Positions 7,909-16,800 of a stretch of 31,327 nt of DNA are shown in pieces; position 1 is the first letter of the stretch; each line of letters opens with the position of its first letter. Both the position numbers and the translations under genes were made by a program. A model generated the notes under the pieces. The model saw nothing but the letters and a program-made list of their open reading frames with translations, was not told the origin of the DNA and did not search any database. Source of the DNA: Firm-04 sp045591925. Its GTDB lineage: Bacteria; Bacillota; Clostridia; Oscillospirales; Ruminococcaceae. The DNA is taken from contig JAZNTW010000117.1 of NCBI GenBank assembly GCA_045591925.1, forward strand, positions 1-31,327, read 5' to 3'.

Positions 7909-8471
7909 AGCAATCCCTCCTTCCTCAGATACTTTTGTAACCGTTTGCGCAGGCGCGTTAATGTCACCCGTACATTATTGACGGTCATGCCGTAATCATG
8001 TGCCAGATTTTCAAACGATGAGAAGCGCCAGTATCGCCGGACAAACAGATCGCTTTGCGTTTTCGGAAGCGTTTCCAGAAATCGCGATACAGCATCCAGC
8101 ATTTCTCGCTGCTCAACAGTATCCTCGGTGTTTTGCGTACTGGGCAAAATCTCGGCCAGTTCATCCAGTGCATCTGCATACTGACCGTTCCCGCGCTTGT
8201 CGCGCTGCTTTGATTTATATTTATCCAGTGCGATATTGCGCAGGATCTTGAGTAAGTATGCGCGATAGTTTTCGGGCTGTGCAGGCGGAATCGCATTCCA
8301 TATCGTGAGCAGCGCATCGTTGATACATTCCTCAGCATCCTGATCGTTTCCGAGAATATCGAGCGCAACAGACCGGCAGAGCACTCCGTATTTGGCTGTG
8401 GTTGCCGTAAGTGCCTGCTCGTCTCTGTTATTCAGCATCAAAAGAATTCTTTTGTCTTCTATGGCAATCAC
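7905..8471 (-). CDS. ECF-type RNA polymerase sigma factor (module B)
   Basis: Sigma region 2 (NDQDAEECINDALLTIWNAIPP) and region 4 (LFVRRYW, then a helix-turn-helix ending TLTRLRKRLQKYLRKEGLL) are clear and align without gaps to the sigma factor at 2182-2739. The start is uncertain. A GTG at 8471 gives a protein the same length as module A from its own GTG, but the local sequence AAAGGCGGTGATTGCC looks like a Shine-Dalgarno whose natural start would be the ATA at 8463, where module A has ATG. The ATG at 8510 has no ribosome site and lies within the conserved leader. It is first in its operon. Confidence 0.9.
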   Translation of the reverse strand: MIAIEDKRILLMLNNRDEQALTATTAKYGVLCRSVALDILGNDQDAEECINDALLTIWNAIPPAQPENYRAYLLKILRNIALDKYKSKQRDKRGNGQYADALDELAEILPSTQNTEDTVEQREMLDAVSRFLETLPKTQSDLFVRRYWRFSSFENLAHDYGMTVNNVRVTLTRLRKRLQKYLRKEGLL

Positions 8472-8484
8472 CGCCTTTGCGTTT

Positions 8485-8532
8485 TGCCTTTCTATATATA
8501 AGAACGACATAAATGATGGAAAATTACACTTG
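8485..8532 (-). promoter_or_regulatory. Leader element shared with module A
   Basis: The minus strand reads AAGTGTA, TTTTCCATC, then GTTCTTATATATAG and GGCAAAACG. It shares words and spacing with 2761-2806. TGTAATTTT to GTCGTT is spaced like an ECF-type promoter, so autoregulation is possible but not shown. Confidence 0.5.
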
Positions 8533-8556
8533 AGAAAAAATTAATTTTATGGTTTC

Positions 8557-8585
8557 AGTATAGCATAATTCCAATGTTTTTTCAA
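8557..8585 (-). promoter_or_regulatory. Vegetative promoter of sigma operon B
   Basis: On the minus strand TTGAAA (8585-8580), a 17-base spacer and TATACT (8562-8557) match the consensus well. It occupies the same relative place as the promoter of module A. Confidence 0.75.
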
Positions 8586-8619
8586 TATTGATTTCCTTCT
8601 ATGCCAGGTAGGCAAAACA

Positions 8620-8660
8620 GCATCTGCCCCCACAGTTCTATTCTCTGTGGGGGCAGATGC
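8620..8660 (-). terminator. Terminator of the pilus operon
   Basis: A perfect 16-base stem (GCATCTGCCCCCACAG and its complement) closes a 9-base loop. On the minus strand it is followed by TGTTTTGCC. It lies between the last pilus gene and the promoter of sigma operon B and should insulate the two. Confidence 0.8.
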
Positions 8661-8755
8661 TTATAATCGGACGCGGATCGTTTGACGCTTACCAAAATGC
8701 AAGTTTTCCATCCGTTCTATATTACATGATGACTCGTTGCCGCAACAAACGCAAA

Positions 8756-8782
8756 CAGCATTGACAATTCCTGCCAATGCTG
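8756..8782 (-). terminator. Weaker upstream terminator-like hairpin
   Basis: CAGCATTG and CAATGCTG pair over an 11-base loop and are followed on the minus strand by TTTGCGTTTG. It lies 36 bases past the stop of the second sortase and may act together with the stronger hairpin at 8620-8660. Confidence 0.4.
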
Positions 8783-8817
8783 CCGTTATCATTTTTAATA
8801 TTCACCGCCAAACGGCG

Positions 8818-9474
8818 TCACTCCTCCATCCGCAAGGCTCTGACTGTCACGCGGCTCTGACCGCCGATTGTGCAGGTAAACAGCGTCAAATCCCAATCGT
8901 CTGCGTTGCCGAATTTCATATCCTCCACCGCAGTGCCGGGCAATTCCTCAATATTTACAACCGTATATTTGTGTTCTTTGCCGCCAACCTCTGTGAATAC
9001 AATGACCGAATCCGTATGAAGATTTTTGATTCTGCCAAAATGCGTATTATAATTATGCGCGCAAAGGATCATATCATCCGTGTAGATACTGCCCTGATAC
9101 CGGCAAGGTGCAATTTTGAGCTTTGGGTAGCTCCAATCCTGCATCACCGGCAATTCGACCTCCAGCTCCGGAATTGAGATATAGCCGATGTATACATTGC
9201 CATCCAATTCGACCGTTTCCATTTCCGGCACAACCGGCTCCGTTGTTGTAGCGCCGAGTATTTCGTAGATATCATAGCTTTCACCGGTCGCCATCGTGGT
9301 AACGGTCTCGGTATATTCGGGGATATCCTCTTTCAGCTCATCCAATACGCTTGAAGCTGTTTCGCCGCTTTTCCGGTCCACATACCCATTATAAACAACT
9401 AGAAACAGTGCTGACAAGAGCAGCACTGTCCCCAGTGTAAAACAGCAAATTCTCGCTGCTTTGATTTTATTCAT
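8818..9474 (-). CDS. Sortase, class D/B-like (probable anchoring sortase)
   Basis: This 218-residue transpeptidase has an N-terminal membrane segment (about 8-29) and the sortase core: YIGYISIP, the catalytic His in ILCAHNYNTHFGRIKNL, the catalytic Cys in LTLFTC and the Arg in QSRVTVRA. Unlike the class C enzyme at 10757-11659 it has no C-terminal membrane helix and no lid. The HNY--HFG motif resembles clostridial class D-type sortases. It starts seven bases past the stop of the VPQTG minor pilin, whose end (GAGGAA) serves as its ribosome site. This tight pairing suggests that it attaches the finished pilus or the minor pilin to the cell wall. Confidence 0.88.
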   Translation of the reverse strand: MNKIKAARICCFTLGTVLLLSALFLVVYNGYVDRKSGETASSVLDELKEDIPEYTETVTTMATGESYDIYEILGATTTEPVVPEMETVELDGNVYIGYISIPELEVELPVMQDWSYPKLKIAPCRYQGSIYTDDMILCAHNYNTHFGRIKNLHTDSVIVFTEVGGKEHKYTVVNIEELPGTAVEDMKFGNADDWDLTLFTCTIGGQSRVTVRALRMEE

Positions 9475-9480
9475 GCTTGT

Positions 9481-10605
9481 TTATTCCTCATTTTCGTGTT
9501 CAGAAGAACTTTCCTGCCTTAGCCAGAACCCAAGCCCCAGCAAGAACAATCCACTGCCTCCCAGCAGGAATATCGGCCACCACAGCTGACCTGTCTGCGG
9601 CACTTTTTCTTCTGTTATTGTTGTTTGGGAAGTAATTTTCGGAGTAGTTTTGGTAGTCGTTTTGGTTGTGACAGTTGAAGTTTCCGAAGACTTTGAAGTA
9701 GTTCTGCTATCATCGGTTCCGGTCACCAGCGTCGTGGTCGTAGTAGTGACCTGCGTAGGTGTTGTGGTCACATCGACATCCGAGCGCTCCTCCTGATAGG
9801 TATTCACGATATAATACTCAGTCAGGTGCGTTTTATAGGCGACAGTATAGTTCTCCGGAATGACCTTTTCGTGAACAAACCACTCATGGCCGTCTTCCTC
9901 AGACCACTCAAAGCTCCAATGATTTGCTTCGTTCAGAACGACCTCGTCATAGAACTCATTATCACGGTATCTCTCAACGACAATCGAAGTATTGACATCC
10001 CAAGCCTGATCCTTGCTATTCTCCCAGATTTTGCGAACGGCATACGGTTCAGCAGTACCGCTCAATGTCCGGTAGATAATCTTGGGGTAGGCATCGAGGC
10101 CCTCAGCTTCCTTTTCACCCATCTCGAAGAAAATCGCAGACGGGATATAGGTTGTATCGCCCTTTTGGAGGACATCGCCCCAAACGAGATACAAGCCCTC
10201 GGAGAGATTGTGGAACGTCAGGCTGCCTTTTTCATCCGTCCAACCCTCTTGGAGGAACGGGATATCATCAACGATGGAAAAGATTTTCAGCGTTTCGCCG
10301 GCGTCCGCGACTGTTTCCGCATCCCATTCGAGCATAGGCTTTGTCTGATCGCCGAGCGTGGGACGGTAATCCTCGAACGCACCCTCGAAAACATAGTCAT
10401 CCGCAACACGATGTCCAACGCGATAAATCTGCCAGTGCATATTGGTGATGATATCATCATCCTTCACGCACCATAAAGTCAGCGAACCATTTATTTCCTC
10501 CGCAGATACAGTACGCAGATGATCCTGCAAAGACAGAAACATCCCAAATACAACAGCAAAGGCGCAAATCAGCCCGCCGATTCGGCATATCGTTTTCCGC
10601 ATCAT
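9481..10605 (-). CDS. Minor/basal pilin with VPQTG sorting signal
   Basis: ATG 10605 is chosen because AAAGGAGGT stands seven bases upstream; an in-frame ATG at 10623 precedes that site. The 374-residue protein has a signal peptide (about 1-33, ending near VSAEE), an N-terminal beta domain (about 35-185), a Cna-B domain (about 190-280) with Lys in VRKIW and Glu in FVHEKVIPENY, a Thr-rich stalk (about 285-335), the sorting motif VPQTG, a membrane helix and a charged tail. Lys and Glu in those places are expected to make an intramolecular isopeptide bond. The Thr-rich, presumably wall-spanning stalk fits a basal, wall-linked subunit. The sorting motif differs from the LPGTG and LPSTG of the other two subunits, so a different sortase may handle it. 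Confidence 0.87.
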   Translation of the reverse strand: MMRKTICRIGGLICAFAVVFGMFLSLQDHLRTVSAEEINGSLTLWCVKDDDIITNMHWQIYRVGHRVADDYVFEGAFEDYRPTLGDQTKPMLEWDAETVADAGETLKIFSIVDDIPFLQEGWTDEKGSLTFHNLSEGLYLVWGDVLQKGDTTYIPSAIFFEMGEKEAEGLDAYPKIIYRTLSGTAEPYAVRKIWENSKDQAWDVNTSIVVERYRDNEFYDEVVLNEANHWSFEWSEEDGHEWFVHEKVIPENYTVAYKTHLTEYYIVNTYQEERSDVDVTTTPTQVTTTTTTLVTGTDDSRTTSKSSETSTVTTKTTTKTTPKITSQTTITEEKVPQTGQLWWPIFLLGGSGLFLLGLGFWLRQESSSEHENEE

Positions 10606-10756
10606 CAGATTACCTCCTTTCATAGTGTAGCAGATTATCGGTCATTCGTCAATCCTGCTTCATCAAAATTTGGATAGAACACTTGACAAGAAACGTGTTC
10701 CGAAACAATTTTCAGCAATATGCCCAAACCGGGTGCCGGATTCTGCCACACAAACT

Positions 10757-11659
10757 TCAAACTTCGCGCTGCCATTTCACGGCATTTCTGCTATCGTTTA
10801 TGATATTTTTGGCGATTTCTCTTGGCGACTTTGTTTTACGCCGACCGCCGAATACCCAGAAAATAATGAGAATGAAAACAAACGGTGCGCTGATAAAGGG
10901 GATGACGAGCATCGGATCGACCTTTATCATTTCCGCAGAGATGCGATATTCTTTCTTATAGACCGTCTCGACCCGATGGGAGCGAATCAGCAAGCGATGC
11001 GTATTGACGCCATAGGGGGTACAGGTCATCAAGGTGACATAATCGCTGTTGGGGATAATGGCGAGGGTGTTGATCTCGTGCGGCTCAACGATGAGGATTT
11101 CCTCGACCTCATAGGTATAGATGCGGTCGAGAATATTGACCGTAAAGTTATCGCCTTTTTCGATTTTATCGAGGTCGGTGAACAGTCTTGCAGAGGGGAG
11201 ACCTCTGTGGGCAGATATGACAGAATGGGTATTCGCGCCGCCAACGGGGAGCGTCGAGCCTTCGAGATGGCCTGCGGCAATATTGAGAACCTCTTCACTG
11301 GTGCCGTGATAGATGGGCAATTCGACCTGAATGACGGGGATTGAAATATAGCCCATAATACCCGAACCCGAAATATCGAGGGTCGAGTTATAGCCGGAGA
11401 CCCTGTCGAAATCCACAAAGGGCGATTGCAGTCTTGCGAGCTTGGCATTGTAATCATGCGCCTTTTGGATCATTTCGTCCGTTTTGTCCGCTTCCATATT
11501 CGCAACAGCGACTTCATAGTTTGCAACTGCGCGGCTTTGCACTCTGGAGTTCCACCAATCGCTCACGATTGGGTAAAGCATCACGGAGACTCCCACGAAC
11601 AGCATCAGTGTAAAGAATATTGTAGTAAATAAGCTTGATTTATTGATTTTTTTCTTCAT
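10757..11659 (-). CDS. Class C sortase (pilin polymerase)
   Basis: The 300-residue enzyme has membrane segments at both ends (about 10-32 and about 255-275), as class C sortases do. The lid region reads LQSPFVDFDRVSGYN, with SPF where many relatives have DP-aromatic. The catalytic His is in SAHRGLPSARLFTDLD, the Cys in TLMTCTPYGVNTHRL and the Arg in the same segment. It should join pilin subunits through a Lys of the pilin motif. ATG 11659 follows AGGGAGG; the longer frame from 11689 runs into a hairpin and is less likely. It lies directly downstream of the major pilin gene, its presumed substrate. Confidence 0.93.
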   Translation of the reverse strand: MKKKINKSSLFTTIFFTLMLFVGVSVMLYPIVSDWWNSRVQSRAVANYEVAVANMEADKTDEMIQKAHDYNAKLARLQSPFVDFDRVSGYNSTLDISGSGIMGYISIPVIQVELPIYHGTSEEVLNIAAGHLEGSTLPVGGANTHSVISAHRGLPSARLFTDLDKIEKGDNFTVNILDRIYTYEVEEILIVEPHEINTLAIIPNSDYVTLMTCTPYGVNTHRLLIRSHRVETVYKKEYRISAEMIKVDPMLVIPFISAPFVFILIIFWVFGGRRKTKSPREIAKNIINDSRNAVKWQREV

Positions 11660-11675
11660 GGGAACCTCCCTAATG

Positions 11676-11703
11676 GCCGCCGACGGCATTCACCGTCGGC
11701 GGC
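11676..11703 (-). other. Hairpin between major pilin and class C sortase
   Basis: GCCGCCGACGG and CCGTCGGCGGC form a perfect, GC-only-rich 11-base stem with a 6-base loop. No T-run follows on the minus strand. It ends four bases before the sortase ribosome site and may limit readthrough or protect the 3' end of the pilin message. Confidence 0.65.
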
Positions 11704-11767
11704 ATAATTAGGTCAATTAGCCTTTATTGATTCTGAAATTGATTGAATGCGTTATGATAATCACAAA

Positions 11768-13714
11768 TTATTCGTTTTCCTTGGTTCTTCTCTTGGAGAT
11801 GAGGTAGATGCCGCCAACAGCAGTCATCAAGCCGCCGCCCAGGTAGAAGATTGTGGTACCGATACCACCGGTGCCGGGGAGCTGTGTACCCGACTTATTT
11901 TCGTATGTATAGGACATAGTTTCTGATGTTAAGTCTAATGTCGCAACTGCTCCATCAGCACTTTCAGCATGAGTTGCTGTAATTGTAATTGGCTTAGCAT
12001 CCTTTATGATATTATAGCCAGCTGGTGCCTTAGTTTCTTTAATATAATAAGTACCAACATCAAGACCTACAATATTGAACGTACCGTCACTCTGTGATGT
12101 CATTGTTGCACCTGTTGCTCCTGCTGCTGCTGGGATATAATAAGAAATTCCACCCTCACCCACAACACTTGTAAGAGCTATTTCAGTTGTGCAATCTGCA
12201 TTTGAATAAAGTTTAAATTCTGCTCCAGGTAATTCATTACCGTTTCCAACTGAATTTGCATACTTTGTATTTTTAATCTTATATGTGAATACACCAACTG
12301 TATCGTCTTTAGTTTTACCGAGTGTTTCAGTACCAGAACCGTCCCAGTTAGGATTATTTGAATACTGTAAGTAAACATTGTTATTGTTTACATCACTATA
12401 ACCACCACTATAGTCAGCATCGCTAACAATAGCATTCTCATTAAGATGAGCATCATATATGACTTCTACAGTTAATGTTGTTGCACCCCATGTCGCACCC
12501 TCAGGCATAAACTTTGTAAGGTCATTAACAGTAAGAGTCCATTTGCCATCTGCATCAGGTTGTGTATATTCATAACCTGCAGTAAGTGTAGTTGTTTTAG
12601 GATCAATTACCTTTTCTTTATTGTTAGCAATAACCTTTATGCTTCTGATACCATCAAAGCTTACACCAGCTGACATATCATCATTGAAAACAATCTTGTA
12701 TGACTCATAAGCTTTAAGTTCGGAATTTGCAGGGATATTTGCAATAAGCTTAAATCCAGCCTGCTGATTTCCACCATCCATGTACTTGTCATTAATATTC
12801 CAGTCAGCTGTTTCGTCCCATTCTTCATCTTCATTATCCCAAACTTGCTTATCAACTGATGGAGCAGCAGATTTTGCGTTAATTGGCTGTGTTGTATCAT
12901 CTGTTACTTTAAGAATAAATCTTGTCTTAGCACCATTGTTTTCGCCTGCTACTGTATCAGATGGTGAAGTAGCAGCATCCTGAATGAGGTAATAACCATC
13001 AGTTAAACCAGGAATAATAATATCGTTCTCGTCATATGCAGCATATTCTCCACCGTCAGCTGCTTGGGTAGCATTTACTTTTAGTGAATCTGTTTTTGTA
13101 GTGCTTAAATACTTAGCAACTACATCTGCAAATGTCTTGGCTAACTCAGAATCATCATCTGTATTAGCAAGTTTATCTGCGATTGCTGCTGCAGACTCAT
13201 CGGAATCGCCACCATATGTATAAGATGTATTTACTTGCTTGAACATAGCTCTTATTACTGCATCTTCATCATCATTTGGGTCAAGTGAATGATAGAAAGC
13301 ATTTACGCTATCATCTTCAGCATTTTCCTTCCAAGCGTTGTATTCAGACTCAAAAGTATCTGAATCTTCTGTTGAAAGATCATCTTTCTTGGCATATGTA
13401 ATTCTAGAAGCAAATGCAGAATTTTTAGTTGCTAATGCGTTTAACAGATTCTGGTGTTCACCATCCTTTATACCTGAACCCCACTTAATCTCAGTAAGAA
13501 CCTTATTTGCATCTTCACCACTAATTACACCACTAAAAATCTGATATGCTTCATAAACATGAGCAGCTGCATCAGTATTTGTATTTGTAATCTCGATTGT
13601 GCTTTCAGCATAAGAGGTCACGCCTGTGAACATAGGAACCATTGCACAAGCTGCGAGTAAGGATGCAGTAGTGACGACTGCGATTTTCTTAATAGAATTG
13701 TTCATCTTTTTCAT
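11768..13714 (-). CDS. Major (backbone) pilin with LPGTG sorting signal
   Basis: The 648-residue protein starts at ATG 13714 behind AAGGAG. It has a signal peptide (about 1-36, ending near SYAES), a long N-terminal domain, a probable pilin motif with Lys in PSVDKQVWDN (about residue 288), middle beta domains, a C-terminal SpaA-like domain with the E-box YYIKETKAPAGY, and LPGTG followed by a membrane helix and RRTKENE. This is the standard layout of a sortase-polymerised fimbrial shaft protein with internal isopeptide bonds. The gene is AT-rich (line 12601-12660 is 19 of 60 G+C) compared with most neighbours. Hairpins flank it on both sides. Confidence is high for pilin and good for backbone rather than minor role. 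Confidence 0.9.
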   Translation of the reverse strand: MKKMNNSIKKIAVVTTASLLAACAMVPMFTGVTSYAESTIEITNTNTDAAAHVYEAYQIFSGVISGEDANKVLTEIKWGSGIKDGEHQNLLNALATKNSAFASRITYAKKDDLSTEDSDTFESEYNAWKENAEDDSVNAFYHSLDPNDDEDAVIRAMFKQVNTSYTYGGDSDESAAAIADKLANTDDDSELAKTFADVVAKYLSTTKTDSLKVNATQAADGGEYAAYDENDIIIPGLTDGYYLIQDAATSPSDTVAGENNGAKTRFILKVTDDTTQPINAKSAAPSVDKQVWDNEDEEWDETADWNINDKYMDGGNQQAGFKLIANIPANSELKAYESYKIVFNDDMSAGVSFDGIRSIKVIANNKEKVIDPKTTTLTAGYEYTQPDADGKWTLTVNDLTKFMPEGATWGATTLTVEVIYDAHLNENAIVSDADYSGGYSDVNNNNVYLQYSNNPNWDGSGTETLGKTKDDTVGVFTYKIKNTKYANSVGNGNELPGAEFKLYSNADCTTEIALTSVVGEGGISYYIPAAAGATGATMTSQSDGTFNIVGLDVGTYYIKETKAPAGYNIIKDAKPITITATHAESADGAVATLDLTSETMSYTYENKSGTQLPGTGGIGTTIFYLGGGLMTAVGGIYLISKRRTKENE

Positions 13715-13749
13715 AATAATTCTCCTTTTTACATTAAATTTTCGGTTGC

Positions 13750-13781
13750 GGAGAGGGCATGGGCTTAGACACGCCCTCTCC
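13750..13781 (-). other. Hairpin between giant protein and major pilin genes
   Basis: GGAGAGGGC and GCCCTCTCC form a perfect 9-base stem with a 14-base loop. No T-run follows on the minus strand. Together with 11676-11703 it brackets the major pilin gene, which suggests processing or stabilisation of that mRNA segment. Confidence 0.6.
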
Positions 13782-13813
13782 TTTCATTGATTTAGATGCT
13801 TGTAGTTTTATTC

Positions 13814-16800
13814 TTAACGACGCGTTCTCTCACGCCGTTTCAGACCGATAAATCCGGCTGCGCTAAGAAGCATGATCATTCCTCCGAAGATGTAGTAAGT
13901 CTTGACTCCGCTTCCGCCGGTGGATGGGAGCTGACCTTGGTAATTTTGCGAGAACTTGTTGCCGACCTTGAGGGTGCTTGGCGAACCGTTCTCAACAGGT
14001 GCCATACCGTTGTTGAAGTAGCTGTCAGGCATAAAGATTGCATTCGAGCTGTAGATGAAATGACCCTTATCGTCATTCAAAAGCTGCTTTGTGCCGCCCT
14101 GCGACTTCACGTATCCGGCTTCCTGGATGTAGTAGTAATACTTGTTGCCTTTCGTATCCGTGAGCCACAGCTTGTCAACGATTTGCTGCCAGCTATTGCC
14201 CTCCGTCAAGATAATCTCGATTGTATCGACTTTCTCTAGGAAGACCTTCTTCGGAAGCTCAGGCAGTTTCGGTCTTTCGGCAATCACGACCGAAATCTCT
14301 GCCTCACTTTTACGACCAAGGCTATCGGCATGGCTGTCTCTTGCTATGATCGAGAACGAACCGCCGTTTCCAAACGTTACAAGCTCACCGGTCTCTTTGT
14401 TGAATGTTGCAACTTTTTCGTTCTCATTGCCATTGGCAGTTAAGTAGATTGTTACAACATCACCATCAGTCGTCATTTGGTATCCTTCTGCGATTACAGA
14501 CCACTCCACCTCGTCGAGCAGGTTGATCACGGTGAATACGTTCGAGGAGTTCAGGTCAACCATTGCGGTGCCGGTAAGTGCCTGACCTCTCTGACAAATC
14601 GCGATTTCGTCCTTGACTGTCAGTGCGATCGAAACAGATTCCTTGTTGTCTTCAGAATCGACTACCGTAGCTTCAATCGTATACGTTCCGGCTGCCAGAT
14701 CAGCAGGTGTTGTAAAGGTTTTAGCGTTCACATCATCGAAGGTGTAAACAACTTTTTCGCCGTTCTTAATTACAACACTCTCAATCGTTCCGCCAACCGT
14801 TCCGCCGACATTCACGGTGAAATTACGGGTTTCGCCCTTGCGGATTGTCTGCGATGTGGATTCATCCGAATACTTGATTTCAATGAATGTGGTATCCATC
14901 TCGTATTCAAATTCAACCCAATTGACCTTGAACTCACCACTAGAGCCCCAAAGACCTAAACAGAAGAAATGTTCAGCACAATCAATATTATTCATCATGC
15001 TGTCTTTTGCTGTAAATGTCTTACCAGCAGCAGGTACCTGCTCATTGATCTCCATTTTGTTCCAGACTTCGCCCTCATCGATACCCATCATCACAGCACC
15101 TTGAATTTGGGTTTCATTACCACTTGTCGGTGTTACATTTACGGATGCTCGCTTTAGAATCGCGCCTGTCGGCAAAATGTCGGACAATTTGTAGAAGTAC
15201 TTGTCGCCGCCATTGCCCTCAATGTAATCCTGAGGAACTCTGACTGTGCTGGTTGAGGTAATGGTAATATCCTTTGTTGCCGTTGCAAGAGGTTCGCCGG
15301 TCATGCTGCTGTCACTGTATGCCGAAAGCATAATGGTCGCTGTGCCGGCTGATTTACCGACAACCTTACCGTTCTCGTCTACAGTAGCAACACTTTCTTT
15401 GAAAGAAGACCACGCGTAATAAGTGGCATTCAAAGGACCGTCTATCTGTGTCAGCTGCAGCTCGCCGCCAATACCTATTGTATCGCTATCCGATTGAATC
15501 TGCAAATCTCTTTCTACGATATTTGCCGAGATGCTAACAGATGTGACTATGTTGTTTGTCGTATCTGTTGCGGTGATGGTAGCTGAATATGAGCCGCCTT
15601 TCAGAGCCTTGACGACTCCGTTTTCGACGGAAATGCTTTCAGGAGCACTTGACGACCAAGTGAAATCTGTCAAAGGTCTGTTCGTATTCATCTCAAGCGT
15701 TACAGGTGTATTGTAGCTTGTGAGCGGTACTGACTGGATGGTTAACGGCTGCACCGTGATTGTTATGCTATCAGTCGCTGAACCGTCCGATGCAGAAATC
15801 ACATATTCGGTATTTTCGCTAACGTCCGGAGCTTTGAAGTCATAACTATTGCCTGTTCCAAGCTGTGTATCGCCGTTTTTCCATGTTACTGTTGAGTTGG
15901 CTGCCTTGCCAACTTGTCCAAGGGTTATCGTTTCACCTTCTATCATTGAAATTTCATCGGTTGCTTCGCCGTTGACTGTAATAGCCAATTCAGGCTTTTT
16001 GTAGATTACAAACATTTTTTCAGGATAGATATTCTTACCACTCCAAGAACCATAAATTACATAGTTTTCCGGTTCCTTATCAATGGTATAGTGTAAATCC
16101 TCTGGAAGTGCGGAGAATTTAATATTACTAGTTTGATTATCATATGAGTCAATCGCAAACTTGAATTCTCCATCATTTGCTCTGCCAGTAAATTTAAAGC
16201 CTACGTTCATCACTTCATAAGACTGATATTCACTAGGCGAAGCTGGAATAGTAATTGGGGTTTCCCACGTCAAATTACTATAATCAATATCGACTTCCTT
16301 AACATAATCTCCAATTACAACATTGAAGCTCTTTGAAGTGCCATTCTTTGTAGCTGTAATCGTGAATTTTCCTGTGGTGTTACCAACAGTCATTGTTGTA
16401 CCGTTAATCGTGATACCAGAATCACCGCAATTCCAAGTAATTCCATCTGTACCGCCTGTAATGGTAAGCTCATAGGATTTACCTGTTTCTAAGTAATACT
16501 TTTCAGGTGTAACTGAGAATGAAGTTTCAGCCTGTGCAGCAGATACATTAACATTGAGTGTAGCATATGTCTTATTGTTTTTCGTTGCACTAATTGTAAT
16601 ATTATTACCCTGTGCCTTAGCTTCGGCACTTCCTGAATTAACATCAATGGAAACTACATTAGGATTAGATGAACTCCAGTTAAATCCGCTTACATTGTTA
16701 TTCAACGAGTATGTCGGCTTATCGCCAACTTGCAAATTACCGTTGCCGTTGATTGAAATCGGATTAATCTGTACATCCTTTGTAACTTCTCTTCCGCTGC

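Noticed and set aside
10624..10652. A TTGACG - 17 bases - TACACT promoter-like match just upstream of the minor pilin gene.
   Set aside because: Transcription from it would start inside the ribosome binding site of that gene, leaving no usable leader. The gene is better explained as part of the operon.
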